64,000 nucleotides of DNA from Effrenium voratum (GCA_963377175.1 CAUJNA010003817.1:1-64000), one strand, 5' to 3'. Shown: positions 26,428-39,498, numbered from the stretch's first letter. Made by a program: numbers and translations. Notes: generated by a model not told the origin, from the letters alone.

Positions 26428-27683
26428 GATGAGTTCCCCGTCTCAACCGCACATGGAAATTCAACCTCAGGCTTGCGTTCACTCACCGGCCTCCGCATTT
26501 GCGCTGCTTCGGCCTGCGATGTCCCACCGAAAAATTCGTTGACCGTTCCCCCGGCCATCAAACAACTACTGAAAACCACAGACCCCGGCTGTCCTCCCGC
26601 ATCATGTTCGTCTCCAACTGCACAAAACCAGCTCCGGCTAGATCCTGTGTTTGCAGTTCCCGTACTCGAAGGTGGGCCTCCTCCAGCCTGCATCTTGGCC
26701 TGGTTCTCCAAGCCGCGCTTGTCTGGGGCCGCCCGGCACTCCCGAGCCCAGTGGCCTATGTTGCCGCACCTTGCACAGCGGGTCCGCAATTTGATCTGCT
26801 CGATGTGGACGCGCTGGAGTCCTTTGCCCTTGCCTTTTCCTTTTGAGGAGCCCCCGCGCCCTTTGCCAAAGACTGGCTTGTAGTACTGCCGCCCCTTCTG
26901 TTGGGCGTTGATCGCCTCCCGCACCTCCTTATACGTTGTGAGAGCCATGTTCACTTCGTCTTCTTCATACACGTTCTGAAGTGCTCCTTCTTCAAGGTAC
27001 ACATACTCCTCGTCGCTCTGGCTGTACTCCTCGTTCTCCAAACCACCCACGTGCTCCTCAGGCGCCTCGAACTCGGCAAAAGTCTCGTTATACAGCCTCG
27101 CCTTGCCCTTGTCATCCTTTATCACCTTGTCGAGCTTCCTGAGCGCCCCGACCACTTGGCCCAACTCGAAACTATTATTGGTCCATGTGGTGAGCTTCAT
27201 TTCCTGGTTCTCGGTCAGCGAGGCCTGCCGGTAGTAGATGTAGCCCTGTGCCTGACTTGGCAGCCTGACACCTTCCTTGCTAAGACGCGCAAACTCCTTC
27301 TCCATCCGGATGAGGTACTCCTGAAAGTCCTCCTTGCTCTGCCGCGCCTGCCCGTAGATGGCCTGCTCCAAGGCCCTCGCCAGACTCACCTCCAAGTGGG
27401 GCTTGTAGTGCTCCCTCAAGGCCTTCATGATGTTGTCCAGCCCTTCTTCACATGCAATCTTGTCGAATTCCAGCGCATCGGCGACTGCCCGCGCTGGGCC
27501 TGACAGACCCCTCAAGAGTCTGGCACCTCTCTTCTTCAGCTCCACCTCCGTCTCAAACTCCCACAACTTCACGTCGCGCTCGAAGCGCTCAAACTCCTGG
27601 TGAGGCGACCCACCATCCCAACTAGGCGGAGGAGCCTCCTTCGAGAAGCCCTTGTTCTCCGCCTTCTCCGACCCTTCGGCCAT
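26178..27683 (-). CDS. gag: Retrotransposon gag with CCHC zinc knuckle and start of protease
   Basis: It starts at ATG 27,683, 41 bases inside the 5' LTR, and opens with an acidic/lysine-rich region and a UBN2/retrotransposon-gag-like helical core. The zinc knuckle CARCGNIGHWAREC fits C-x2-C-x4-H-x4-C and binds element RNA. A region rich in Gly, Ser and Cys follows, ending in GVVDTAAQDG, the D-[TS]-[AG] active site of the aspartic protease. The rest of the protease continues in another frame from about 26,325. Gag forms the cytoplasmic virus-like particle. The last 50 residues after that point are out of frame and not meaningful. Confidence 0.82.
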   Translation of the reverse strand: MAEGSEKAENKGFSKEAPPPSWDGGSPHQEFERFERDVKLWEFETEVELKKRGARLLRGLSGPARAVADALEFDKIACEEGLDNIMKALREHYKPHLEVSLARALEQAIYGQARQSKEDFQEYLIRMEKEFARLSKEGVRLPSQAQGYIYYRQASLTENQEMKLTTWTNNSFELGQVVGALRKLDKVIKDDKGKARLYNETFAEFEAPEEHVGGLENEEYSQSDEEYVYLEEGALQNVYEEDEVNMALTTYKEVREAINAQQKGRQYYKPVFGKGRGGSSKGKGKGKGLQRVHIEQIKLRTRCARCGNIGHWARECRAAPDKRGLENQAKMQAGGGPPSSTGTANTGSSRSWFCAVGDEHDAGGQPGSVVFSSCLMAGGTVNEFFGGTSQAEAAQMRRPVSERKPEVEFPCAVETGNSSCAMRQHGQSDGDDCFCGITTQPAQGVVDTAAQDGLWAKELWPACSVHWTSMDFDACGPANRDVPRVLEAELILWGLWQYLWD

Positions 27684-27709
27684 GGCGCGCCCCCCGGATC
27701 ACCGCCGAG

Positions 27710-27722
27710 GGCTCCGCTACCA
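27710..27722 (-). other. Primer-binding site
   Basis: TGGTAGCGGAGCC read on the minus strand begins one base inside the 5' LTR. TGG pairs with tRNA CCA, and the following bases resemble initiator-Met-type primer sites of copia elements. The exact tRNA is not determined. Confidence 0.6.
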
Positions 27723-27723
27723 C

Positions 27724-27857
27724 TGACGAACAAATGCTCGCCAGCGGCCTATTTTGCTACGCATGCGGGGGCTCCCGCTCGGAGCCATGTGGCTCTGGTC
27801 ATGAAACCTCAAGACTGCACATGATTCAAGGGCGGGAGGCCTGTACTCCATTTCACA
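27724..27857 (-). repeat. 5' LTR
   Basis: 134-bp near-identical partner of 20,173-20,307, with TG...CA ends and a CATT flank outside. Confidence 0.88.
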
Positions 27858-28092
27858 CATTGCACAGTTTCTCCGCCGGCGTGACGCCTTCCCCCCCGCC
27901 TCGTAGGTGGCATGGCCGAGCGTGTGGTCACAGCAGCCTTGCCTTCAGGGTTGGGCTGACCCTTGCTAAAACAGATTTCAAAATCCCCGTTGCCTAAGCA
28001 ATCTCCTTGTGGCTCCCCTAAAGCTGCAGAGTCTGATGGTTAAAGCATGTTTTGCCCCCCTTGCCATAAACCGACTTGGCTTCTTCTGACCT

Positions 28093-28206
28093 GGCCATGA
28101 GTCACAACCAGGTACCCCCAAGTGAACATCCCAATCCCCACTAAGATAGACTAAAATGGGTGGTGCACCTATCCCAAAATGGTACCATTGGTTTTGAACC
28201 ATGGCC
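28093..28206 (+). mobile_element. MITE-like element, family A copy 1
   Basis: About 114 bp. The ends ggccatgagtcacaac and gttttgaaccatggcc are inverted copies. The interior (gtgaacatcccaat, then actaaaatgggtgg) is shared with four other copies. Confidence 0.65.
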
Positions 28207-30716
28207 ATCTCGAGTTGCCAACCCGCGCAATCGATTTGGGCCCCCGACACCACATCTATCTGAGGACCATGAGCTGTAAAGCCCAAGCCATCCTGAAATT
28301 GGTGCGTCTCTGGAATGGAAAAGAGCCCTCTGCTGGTGGCTTTGAAGGCAAACGTAAAAGGAACCCTTTTTGGGGTGTGACTGAAGGCCTGCCAATGGCA
28401 TTTAAAGTCGTTTCAAAAAACCGCAGGCAGTCGTGAGGGGCGCCAGTTCATAGAAAGTGGCCGAAGTGTGAAGCGTCATCTCCCCTGCGAGAGCACTCAA
28501 CTCTGTAGTCTGTTGGGGTTGTCTCCAAGTGGCGTCCAAAACTCTAGGCTGGTTTTCTTTCGATGTCCCCTTGAAACTGAGGTCTTTTTGATTTCCCGCC
28601 ACAGTCAGAACCACCACGGCGGCACTGAACAGGCCGGGCCGGCCCGCAGCATGGCATAGATCCAGGTGGCCACCCAGCAGTCTGGGCCGTGCCTATGAGG
28701 CGACTCAGAGTCACCGGCCGAAGGCGAGGCCAACGGTCTGGCCTCATGATTTTTAACAAAGTCACCCCCGTTCAGTGGTTGGTTAAAGGGAAACAACCCC
28801 ATTTTCTGACTTTGATAACTCCATATAACTCCCAGAAACCGTCAAAATAATGACCCCAGCAACGTTGCTCCAAAGCATGTCGAATTGTCAACTGCGCCAT
28901 GGTCAAAACTTCAAAACTATGGGCCACGGTCATGCTTCCCTGGTCTCATCTCCCGAATCCACCTCCAGCCCTAAGCACAAGTGAATAAGGTCTTTTGACC
29001 GCGGCTGTAGGCATACTGCTTGCCTGTTGGTGAAGCATTCAGCAAGTGAGGAAGGATTGCCATCGTCGGGCACCCCCCATACCAATAAGTTGAATGGTGT
29101 GTTTGCCTGACGAGAGTGGTAAGAATATCAGTGGGTTAAATTTGCGTGCTCTTCCTTGATGAATTGATTTCTTCTTTCCTTCCTTCCTTCCTTTGTTCCT
29201 TCCAGGGTCGCTTCCCTTGCCCGGGATAGACCCAAAGGGGCGACCCCCCTCACAGCCATGCTGTTGCTTCAAGCACCCGATTCCGCTCTCCCGTCCTCAT
29301 GGCAGGATCGCTAAACAGCTCTACCTGCCATAAGGCTAGCCGGGAAGTGGCTATGACTGGGGAGGGGGGGCGGGATGACTGGCATTGCCTAAGGCTACCG
29401 GAAGATGTGTAAACACCGGTCACCTGCAACTGAAGCTCAAGCTCTCTTTGTCCAACCAAGAGAAGGGCAATTTAAGGTGTCTCAGCACAAGGCCCGGGCA
29501 GTTTGAGGAGGTACACAGCCAGAAACTCATACGCAAGGCATCCATTGCTCCTGCTCAACCTGCTGCTGAACATATTTTCCGACGATGAACAAGCAAGCGA
29601 TCGGTGTGCCGCACAAGCAAGAGGACGTGGCACTTACCTTCACTAACCAAGAATGAAGACACCTCCTACATGGCTTGCCGACATCTAGGCAAAGCCCTCA
29701 GCCAGCTTGAAAACACACAACGATTTATCGCGACACGTCATGGTTTGCACGGGCATCAAGCGCCATGGATGGCATGCTTCTCGAATCAAGTCTGGGCTGA
29801 TGCCAGACTTCTGGTGCAAAGGGACTGCCTTTGGCGACTCGTTTTGTCAAGGAGCGCATCTTGCTGCTTGGCCGAGGTAAGCAGCATACAGAGTTCCTTG
29901 TAGTCATGTCCTTGTTAAGCGTCGCTCAGAGAAAGGAACCTCGTGTTCAAATTGGCCTTCCGAAACGGTGACGTTTGAATCAACAAAAATGAATTGTGAT
30001 GTATTCTTTTCCAAGGGACAGCGCTGTTGGAAGGGAAACCCACGCGAAACCACCTAATTTGAAGGTTCCCCGTTTTGACGCACAAGGACCTCACCAGCTC
30101 ACGGCGGCTCACCTGCGTCTCCACCGGCAAAGAGCAAAGCCGGGGCAGCTGGATCTTCAGCGCTTGTAACAGCGGCACGCCCTCGGGCGAAACCGTCGCG
30201 CTGTTATGGGCCAAGTCCCAACATTTTTGCCACATGGTCGTCTCCAACGGATATATTTGTCCAGGAACTGAGGAAGTGAGTGGTCTACCAGGACTCGGGG
30301 CTTGCTGGGGGTGTGCAAAATGAGACCACCAATCTTAAGGCGTAATCTTGCACACCACTAGAACAATGAAGAAGGCAAAACCATCTACCAAATGGATTGA
30401 GGATTCATTTTGAACAACCCAGCCGAGACCACCTTTATGGCCAATAAAGTGTCCTTATTTGAGGCTCGGCGCCTTGCTTGAGGTTCTTTGATAGGGAAAC
30501 TGCTCATTTGGGGCTTCCCAGTTTGTTGGTTTGGGGACAAGCCAAAGTGCCAAAGCGCCTGGCCCTAATCAGTCTACCTTGGGGTGGTCAACGCTTCGGT
30601 GCGATGCCAACAAGCAACAAGCGGGCCTGCTGCATGAGAGGAAGTACCTGCAAGCAATCGTGAACCTAGCGCTTGACACAACTCCAGTGGTGACTGCTCC
30701 AGGCATCCTTCTTAGT

Positions 30717-30844
30717 CCAAACCGAAAAATGAAGGAAAAGGGCTGGTGATTGAAAGGAACGATGATTGAACAAACTCCCTCCAAACCGAAAAATGAAGGA
30801 AAACGGCTAGTGATTGAAAGGAACGATGGTTGAGCAGATTGGGA
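30717..30844 (+). repeat. 64-bp tandem duplication
   Basis: Two units starting ccaaaccgaaaaatgaagga, at 30,717 and 30,781, with only a few substitutions in the second. Confidence 0.75.
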
Positions 30845-30938
30845 ACTCAATCCCGACACTCCGATCGCCTCCCATTGCTGAAAGCGATGCTGCGCACCAA
30901 AAAGTACGAAGTTGCTCCTGCTATCATCAAGCTCACAT

Positions 30939-31065
30939 GGCCATGGGTCAAAACCCCGGTTAGCCCCCAGTGAACATCCCAATCCAACCACTAAAATAGG
31001 TTCTAAAATGAGTGGTGAATTCACCTACCCCCAAAATGGGATCCCATTGGTGTTGACCCACGGCC
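30939..31065 (+). mobile_element. MITE-like element, family A copy 2
   Basis: About 127 bp with ggccatgggtcaaaac at the left end and a diverged gttgacccacggcc at the right. It belongs to a longer duplicated unit shared with 43,199. Confidence 0.65.
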
Positions 31066-33650
31066 ACATTTATCTCTTCTGTTGCAGTAGCCAGCTTCAA
31101 ATGAAAGTGCAGTGGAATGACACCATCGAGATGCCCGTCCAAACCTTTGTGGCCATGTCGGCAGAACACAAAGTCAACGGATTCTAGGCCTGGTCATAAC
31201 CTCCTACAAGAAGCTAGGCCCTCAACTTGCCGGGCTGTCAAGCGAAACCGGACGCTAAGCTTCTGTGACAAAATACCAAGATTGGTTTGATCTTGTTTTG
31301 GACTCTTCCAAAAAATCGAGCCATCTTGTTTTGCTGTGCTTTGCCGTCTGCACTTTCAAGCAAATCGCACCTTTAAGTACAGGTGTGTAGTACGCTACGA
31401 ACACATTCACAACGCCAGCTCAAAAACAGAGTTGTGCGAAGTGCTCTCCATCTCATTCTGCATAGTTGCTTGCAGCATTACTTCGTTCTGTTGTCGTTCA
31501 TTGTGGGGGTACCATGGCGTTTCGAGCTTGTATGCCATGTGTTTCGAACCTGCTGCAAATGTGAAAGAAGTACGCATACACCCATTGCTGCTTTTAGGCA
31601 AGGAATGAGGCAGTTAGTGACTCTTCTGACCCTGGTCAATCGATGTGGTTCGCTTGGAAAACATCGCACCACATGATGGGGATTGTCAAGAAAGAACATG
31701 TCGTGAATGCTTCTCATTTTGATCTGGACACTCAGCTGATCAACTGCAGTTCTCCTCTTGCTCCACACAATGAGCTCATAAACCGTTGATAGGGGGGCAC
31801 TCTCCTCCCAGCAGTTTTGCGCGGACATACCTTCAGCACACAAAACATTCCTGCTCCATTCCGCTTGTGCACGGGCAGTCCCGTTCTTGTCTGGCTGGTA
31901 GACGCCCATGATGGAACAGGGGGACAACAAGCACGGCGTGTCCTCGGGACAGCATCCTCACTGGTGGCTACTTGCAACAGCATGACAGGGCGCTGGATCT
32001 TGAAATTGCATGGGCTGGGGCTGACAGAATGCCGTGTGCAGGCTTGGAATTTACAAACGAGGAACACTGAGGCACATATTCATCTTTTCTCTTGTCGGCC
32101 GTTCTTAACCTTTGGCGTCAGCCAGCAAAGCTTCTATGGACGTGGATCCGAGCTGTTGTGTTAGCAAGACGCTCCCAACGCCTATGCGCAGGTGCATTCT
32201 CACACACACACACACAAACGAGTGTCCACATGCCCACTGTCTACCTACATCGTCGCCAGTGAGGACAAAGCGCCTATTTGGCAAGAATCCCTTGTCTCAT
32301 TGGCCTCTAAGCGCACAAAGAAAGGATAGCGGTCCTTGTCGAAGAGCGCGACAGCCAACTTATAGCAGGCATAGAAGTCGCCCGTCCCCACCATCCTGAA
32401 ACTTCGCTGGGCGGCAATGGTCGGATTCATGCGCGTGAAAAAACCCAAAAAAAAACCCAAAAAAAAAACATCCCAAGAGCGGCGTGGCTGAAATCGAATT
32501 GAAATGCAAAGCTGAAATGCAGGTAACAACAAGAACAAGAGATTCGGGCTTGGTAAAACAAGGTCTCCATTGCCAGGGGTTGCCATGTGGCCTGCTTTGC
32601 TATCTATGTCAACTCTAAATGTTTGTTTGTGGGAATGGTTTACACATCGTGACGCATTCCGATGGTTGAGTGGCTTTGCCAGCATGTTGCACAAAAGGCG
32701 CTGGACAAATTGGCTATTGGCTGTTTGCCACAGGTGCATTTCCGTGACAAATCTAGTATCTGAGCCGTCTGCTTCAGCGTTCCGCCAGTGCGCTCTGGCT
32801 TGGTATTCGAGATGCTCACCTCGGTGTTTGCTTTCAACGTGACAAGGAAAAATGACATGTGAAAATGAACACCGGCAGGCAACGCCAGCAACCTCACACA
32901 TCCTTTGCCTCCATCCTCTTTTACAAGGTGTGGACACTCTGATCAGTCAACCCATTTTGCTTGGTAATTAATCGCTGGGCTGAAGCAAGGGCTCAATCCA
33001 ACGTTCTGGCACCTGGGAGAAACTAACTGGCACAAATGCGGGGAGAGCGCCGGGATTTGGGGCCCTGAACCCACATTTTCCGGATCTTCTGCACCTCCCC
33101 AAAACTTGCGGCGTGCGCCGTTCGGAACGTTCGAAGGTGCTGGTTTTGGGAGTTCCCCACTCTGCGCTCGCCAGGGCGCGCCGAACTCGCCGATGCGAAC
33201 CTCGGGCAATGCGCAAAAGGACCACCAAGGCCAGAAAAACCGACCGCGCCTTCCAGGTCAGGTTCGTTGGCAGGCAGGGATGCTTCACTTCCTGCAGGGC
33301 GCCAAGATTCCTTTAAGGCAAACCAGGGGGGGCTGATGATGCTCAAAGCGAGCCCTCCGAGTTTACGTCTACCTTGGGGTAGGCAAAACAAGGAGTGGGT
33401 GCCCAGAAAGGGAAAAGGGAAACCACGCATGGCTGCGCATCCTCCTGCGCCAGTCCATACAAAAAAAGGACGGCTGGCTCATTGCTTGCCTCAATCGAGG
33501 GAACTTGTTCCAACGCCCAGCTGTGACCAAGCTGCCGAGTCCAAAGAGTGTGCATCGTCAAGCTTCTTGGGGCAGTGGACCCCTGCCCATAGCAGGCTTC
33601 ACAGTTTTCCTTCAAACTAGACCAAACCGGAGGTGTTTGACTGCACGCAT

Positions 33651-33762
33651 GGCTGTGGGTCAAAACCAATGGTACCATTTTGGGATACCCCTTTGACCCC
33701 TTTAGTCTATTTTAGTGGGGATTGGGATGTTCGCTGGGGATAGGGGCTTTTGACCCATGGCC
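33651..33762 (-). mobile_element. MITE-like element, family A copy 3
   Basis: About 112 bp in the opposite orientation: ggctgtgggtcaaaac at the left and cttttgacccatggcc at the right, with the shared interior reversed. Confidence 0.65.
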
Positions 33763-34388
33763 ACATCTCCGCGCAATGAGAACTTAAAACAAATGAGACC
33801 CCAAATTGGCAGTTTCCTGCTGGTCTTCCTGTGACAACAGCCCCCGGAAGCCTTCAAAACGGCAGCACACCATTGCAAAGACTCCCACTTGCCTGAGGAT
33901 CGCTGTGCTTCAGACCCGCCCTGCGCTGTGGCGAACGGCGGGCCAGGTAGCGTCGACCATCAATACCCTCTTTCCAATCATGGAGGTGGAGAGGTCACTT
34001 TCATGATTGTTGGAAATAAGCTAGATTGTCACCCATGAATTCCCCCTGAGCCTCACGGAGAATCTGTCTATCAGTAGACTCTGCTGGACGATCTTAATTG
34101 GCTCCTCAACTTGGAGAATACCGTTGAGCATTTCTCAAACCCGCAGGTGTTGGCCTGCAAGGGCCTCAAATTGCATCCCTGTCCACAACTGACCTTGTTT
34201 AGCTTTCATTGAAGCGAGCCGTGTTCTTTACATATCCCCATAACAACTCATCCTTGGGCAACAGGAAACGACCGTCGGTCGACATCGGCGAAATCAGACC
34301 CAACAGCAGCTTTCCAGGATCCCGGCATCAGCACGCGCGTAGCTCTCTGGAAGGCGATCACATTGCCAAAGCCGTTGAAGCTGACAGG

Positions 34389-34491
34389 GCTGTGGCTCAA
34401 AAAGTGGTACCAACATGGCACCTTGGTAAATGGAATCAAAGACAAAAACCCGCGTACCCCCAGCTCTTTAATTTTGAGCCATACCCACAGC
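34389..34491 (-). mobile_element. MITE-like element, family B, reversed
   Basis: The ends gctgtggctcaaaa and attttgagccatacccacag are inverted. The reverse complement follows the interior order of the copy at 18,693. Confidence 0.55.
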
Positions 34492-37400
34492 TGATTCCCC
34501 ACTGCGCTTTGGAGAGTCTGAGTCATAATGAAAGAAAGCTGGCCAGGAGTCTGCCTAAACTTGCTGGTTCTCAGCAGGGAAAGAGGGAAAGAGGGAATGT
34601 CTAGAGATCAAACCATCCCCTATGGTTTTCTTTGAGGGAATCCCCTTCCGGTTCACTCCCAAAGCCTGGAAGGTCATTCCCTATCGCAGGAAGAAACTCA
34701 TGGCTTTGATTGGCCAAGCTCTGGCAAAGGTGAATCCGCGTCAATGTCTGGCCGAAAACTATGGGGAGTTACCTCCTTCCGTCCCTCCTTCATGTGCAGG
34801 TAGTGCGCTCCGTAGGGGTCATTATGGAGGACATGCGGACCCTTTGGTGGACGTCGACTACATGAGGATTTACCATTCCGCCCACTAATATGGAAGTGCA
34901 CAGACCCCTGTAGAAAGACTACTTTCCTCTTGGAGAGGGGCTTGGCGTGCTTCCATGTTCAAACATCTGACCTTTAGTCTCTTTGGGGGATAGATCTATG
35001 TGCGTGCACCACAGCACACCATGCCAAGTTTGCACCCAGCCTCTTTGAGTAGAGATGAATAGGGCCTCGAATGCTTCCGCCAAAGTGCATGGGAAAGAGG
35101 TTGGCCAGGATGGACGTCTCCTGCGGCACCTCATCTGATTCCAAGCTTTGTGAGCTCTGAAGATGGCCTTCTACTGCGCTGAGCAAAATGATGCAATGCT
35201 CTTCCGTGAGTACCCATCCCATGGCCAAGTTAAATGGCTGCCAAAGGTTTCTGCATAGAGGGCCCTGTTATTGAGCCGCCAAGGCCGGGCCAAGGCCGGG
35301 AAGAAGAATGCTTTTTCAATACGCGGTATATACACAATTGTTGTTTAGGCATGTTTCAACCACCACCGCTTAGACATCCTTTGGTTTCCTTCAAGGGGGC
35401 CAGGTGTAAGTTCAAACAAAAAATGCTCGACCCTTTCCCTTGTCACATGCTGAGGAGTAGGCGAATGCAATCTGCGCAGAGGCCCCACCAAAGTCCAGCG
35501 CCCCCAAAGTCGTGTCTGGATCTGGGCTGATCCCTGCCTGAAGGGACAAACTCCAAAGAAGCGAGTCAGACCAATTGGACGATCTGATAGTCTGAAGCTG
35601 AACATTTTGAACCCTTCCTGTCTCTTTTCATCCACACAACCACAGCCGCTCACCATCCCAGGGCTTCCAACGACATCCCGTTGGTCGGAGCGCGATGCCT
35701 GCAACTGGTTGAGCGCCAGCCACCCGAAGGCTCCCTCTTCCTCGCCCGATAGCACCCGCACCTGGCGGTTCGCTCCCATTAAACCCACACGTGAACGTCT
35801 AACCAGGTTTGGAAAGAGAGGGGATTGAAAGCTGAACAGAGTCATCATTGAAAACAATGGATTCACCGTCAGGGTGGCTGACGTTTGCGACACTCATTGA
35901 TAAGCTGTACAAGAATCCCCAACTCCTAAATTCCATGTGTTTTGATACTTGCCCAAATCCCCAATGTGATCACAAGAAAAGACACGACTTCCAAAAACAG
36001 CTCTCCCCACTGGCGTGGCAACAACAAACACCGACTTCAACATTTGCCTAAATTTGTTTGTCAAGACCTGTGTCATGTCTACAACTAGAGCTGTTTGTGT
36101 TTTTTTGTATGGCATGTCATTTTCCGCGAAAGCCAGTCAAGGATCTCAAGTCTTGGCCAAGGATGCATTGAAGCAAGCGCCTGCTCGTCGCGAGTCACTG
36201 GGAAGATTCGCTGCTTCCGCAAATATCCTCTTGCAGCCCTCATCACCTGTCAGTTCGCCGGAAAAGTTGGATACATGGCATTTGGATTGGATGATTCGAT
36301 AGAGGAATGAGCACAACGGAAACAGTCCTGCCCCAGTGTATCTAGATTTGCGAGAACAGCACGGTTCATGACAAGTTTCGGTACGGAAAACCTTACACCA
36401 CGCCTACCGTCACTTCCGAAACAGGGCTCAAGGCTGCCGCACACGCAACAATCTACCGACAACAGCATCCCAATTACTGTTGTGGGTGTTTTGCAAACTT
36501 CCATGGACTGTGACATGTGACCAAATCTGCTAGGCACTTCCACTTTCGAAACTCATGCTTTGCCTGTGGGGGTCCGTATAGGCCCTTTGCTTGCTTGACA
36601 GCGAAATTACGCTTTGGAGCCACTCGTCTCGTCTCTGGAGCTCACCTGAGCTCCCTGCCGCGTCCCGGTCTTCCGAGGAGATCTCCCGCAGCCCAGCGGT
36701 GGCGCCCAGGTAAAGGGGCACCTGACGCTTGACGCGGCGAAAAAAACGGCGGCTGGCTCCCTTTGGGATCGGAAAAAGAACTCAAAAAGAACCGAAAAAG
36801 AACTAAAAAGGGTTGGGGATTGTTGGGGACCCATCCTTCTTCTCAGTGGACTTCCTGAATTTGGGGGATGATTCTTGGGGGGAATAGTGGGTTTATGATT
36901 CTCACAGTCACCACGTGGTTGAAGGGAAACAAGGAATGCTGATTTTAAGATACAGTAACTGCCGGAAACAAGTATCAGAATGACCCCAGCGCCACGGGAG
37001 ACGCTCGAGATCTATCATGGTTCATGCTTGATGTACTTGCCTGCCATATGTGGGGAATCAACAGTAGCACTACCAGGACAAGCATTGACATGTCCTGGCA
37101 GTGCGTTGGGGATCCTAATAAGGTACCTCGTACCTGGCCCTCATTGCTTGGCTTAGACGTCAAATATCGCTTTCAACACGTGGAGGTGTTTTTTCTCTTG
37201 AAGTTGGTACTCCTTTACGTGTTGTATTGAAGGGCCCCCAAAGTGAAAGCCGCCAATTTGGGCTTAAGGATACACACAAGTGCTAATTGAATGTTGCTTC
37301 AGCCACTTTGCCCGAAAATGGCATTCCGCTCTCACGTGGAATTGGTCATTGGAGTCATGCTCACGAGTCCTGCTTGTTTCCTCTATGGGGAAAGGAGACT

Positions 37401-39137
37401 ATGCACTGTGCTTGAGTCTGCTGTTCCTTTTGCTGACAGGGCTTGGTGCATTTTGTGGGTCACCCTTCAAACGGTTGCTGTGACTCCGCTCAAATCTTCT
37501 CATCCCCAGGAAAAGAGCTGGACCGCACCAGCTTCAGGTCCACGTGGGGATTGTGCAAGAGCAAGGCCTGAGAGGAACCATCCGACTGCAAGGGACTCTG
37601 TGCATTGGCGCTTGACCATGTAAAAAGAAGTCCCTATCTTGGACAATTCCGGGAGTGTTGAGATCGCAAGGAAGGTTGTTTGAGTCAGGATAGCCCAGAA
37701 AAAGTGCACGAGGGCTGGCCCTGCAGGCTCCCTGCAGTCAAGGAACGTCTGCTGCATGCTTCAGCAACTCTTCCAAGTGCCTGCAGCCAGCTGACGACTG
37801 CTAAATCTGGCAAGACATGGTTCATGCTGCAGGTTTCCACATCGCAATCTGCTGAGTAGCATCGGCACGACAAGGTGACCAAGTCAAATCAGTATTGAGG
37901 GACGTATGACTCCTCTTCAAACAAAGCACATGTCCTGCTATATTAAAGAATACAACCGTGCTTCCACAGCTTCACAGCAGCTGAGCCACCAGCAATCGCA
38001 CGGATCGTTTTGTGGAAAATCAGTCTGAAGTGGTTGCCACGCAACCACTAGTTTAGTTTAGCAATTACTTCAGGAAAGTTCCGTGGGAAACCCCCAAACC
38101 AGAAACGCGAGAGCCGTCCAACCCGTCGGCTGCCCTTCGCCCTTCGGCCTGGGGATGCTGTCGAGGTGGTGCAAGAAGGAGGACAACCCCGGGCGGCTGC
38201 TGGCCACCGCGATTTCTGCAGAGCGTCATAATATGACCAAACCCAGTCACCAAACGGTTTCTTGGTGCCAGAGATGCAGGGAATGAGAAATGAAATGGAA
38301 TGAAAAAGAACAAACAATCCCACTGGTGGCTTCCTTTGAGGGGACCAAAGCCTGGGTTTGCCACATCTACCTATCGCACCAGCCAGCTGTTGCTGTCCAT
38401 CAAAATTCACAGCCCGAAAATCCGGCACCATGGCAGTCACCCAGTCACCCGCACCTGACGGCAACGTCAGCGGAGGGCTCACAATCAGTGGGAACCTGCG
38501 TGTCTCCAGGGTGCGGTACTCGTAATTGAAGACCTGAAGCTACGGACATCGCTCTTGGGTCCAAGAAACTTGTGATGTACTTTGAGCCCGGTTTGGCTTC
38601 TTCATATGTGTCCTTAGGTACTTGGACCCGGGCAACTGGTGGACTAATACTGGGGGGATTTGAACCCGGTTCGGCTTGAAACCAAACAGGAAGCTAGCCC
38701 TAACCTACAAACCAATGCACATCACCAACTGGGGGGAGCTAAACTAGGGCTGCTCGGTTTCTTTGGAGAGCGGCCGCAATGGCACCACACTATACATAAT
38801 CGTACCGTGCATAATCTGCTTCACACTGGATAGTCAGCGACTTCCTGCGCGGGCTAAGCGCGCAACATGGATTCGCGACCCAGTGCTGCCAGCATCGATC
38901 ACCACCACGTAGCCAGACCTGGGGTCTGGGACTTCGCCCACTGAGAAGTGGCGAGTTCGCCCATCGATCCCGGTGCAACTCCAGGGTGCAACTCCAGGGG
39001 CTTATGCTACAAAAAACCTGGGAACTGATCTGGGCGAATCATAGCAACATAGCAATTCCAGGATGTCTCGGAATTTTGTGCTTGGAGTGCTTCCGCCGCG
39101 CGGCGGAAAAGGCGATGGCTACAAACACTGAGACACT

Positions 39138-39251
39138 AGTGTTGACCCCATATTAAACAACCCCAGTTTGTTAATAGCGGGGAAACATCACTTTCCGAGG
39201 GAAACACCCCCCTGTTAATCAGCTGGGGTTGAGTGGTATGGGGTCAACACT
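39138..39251. mobile_element. MITE-like element, family C
   Basis: 114 bp with perfect 13-bp terminal inverted repeats (agtgttgacccca, 39,138-39,150, and its mirror, 39,239-39,251) and a second inverted block aaccccag/ctggggtt just inside. It is AT/GC balanced and non-coding. Confidence 0.65.
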
Positions 39252-39498
39252 ATGTCAATCGCTGTTGCACTCTCACATCCAACACACGCCATGTCTTTTC
39301 GCACATCCATCAGGGGTTGTTGCATAGCGCAACGGCGACCTCAGATCTGTACAACGCCTGAAGCTAGCTGCGAAGCTTCCATGATCTGTATACGTCCGCA
39401 GGTGAATTCATGGCCTGGAAACGGAGACGGGAGCACGGCTCCCGGCTCGGAAGAAGAATCCGCACTCCGGCGTTTTGGGACACCCCCTGTGGGAAGGC

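Larger units (their letters stand above)
20173..27857 (-). mobile_element. Full-length Ty1/copia-type LTR retrotransposon
   Basis: About 7.7 kb, transcribed on the minus strand. The two LTRs (27,724-27,857 is the 5' LTR, 20,173-20,307 the 3' LTR) begin TG and end CA and differ by a single base. A tRNA-like primer-binding site adjoins the 5' LTR. CATT occurs on both outer sides (20,169-20,172 and 27,858-27,861), a likely target duplication. Gene order is gag, protease, methyltransferase-like domain, integrase, RT, RNase H, which is the copia order with an extra domain. The coding region falls into several frames (changes near 26,325, 25,900, 25,030, 22,490 and 22,280), so this copy is probably defective. 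Elements of this type are abundant in dinoflagellate genomes. Confidence 0.88.
27858..39498. other. Gene-free host DNA with dispersed small repeats
   Basis: I find no credible gene here. The stretch holds family A inverted-repeat elements (28,093, 30,939, 33,651), a reversed family B element (34,389), a 64-bp tandem duplication (30,717) and an inverted-repeat element at 39,138. Two diverged copies of a repeat sharing a 'gggaaac...aatgaccccagc' core also occur near 28,765-28,862 and 36,903-36,995. Short open frames on both strands have no domain or consistent composition. Confidence 0.55.
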
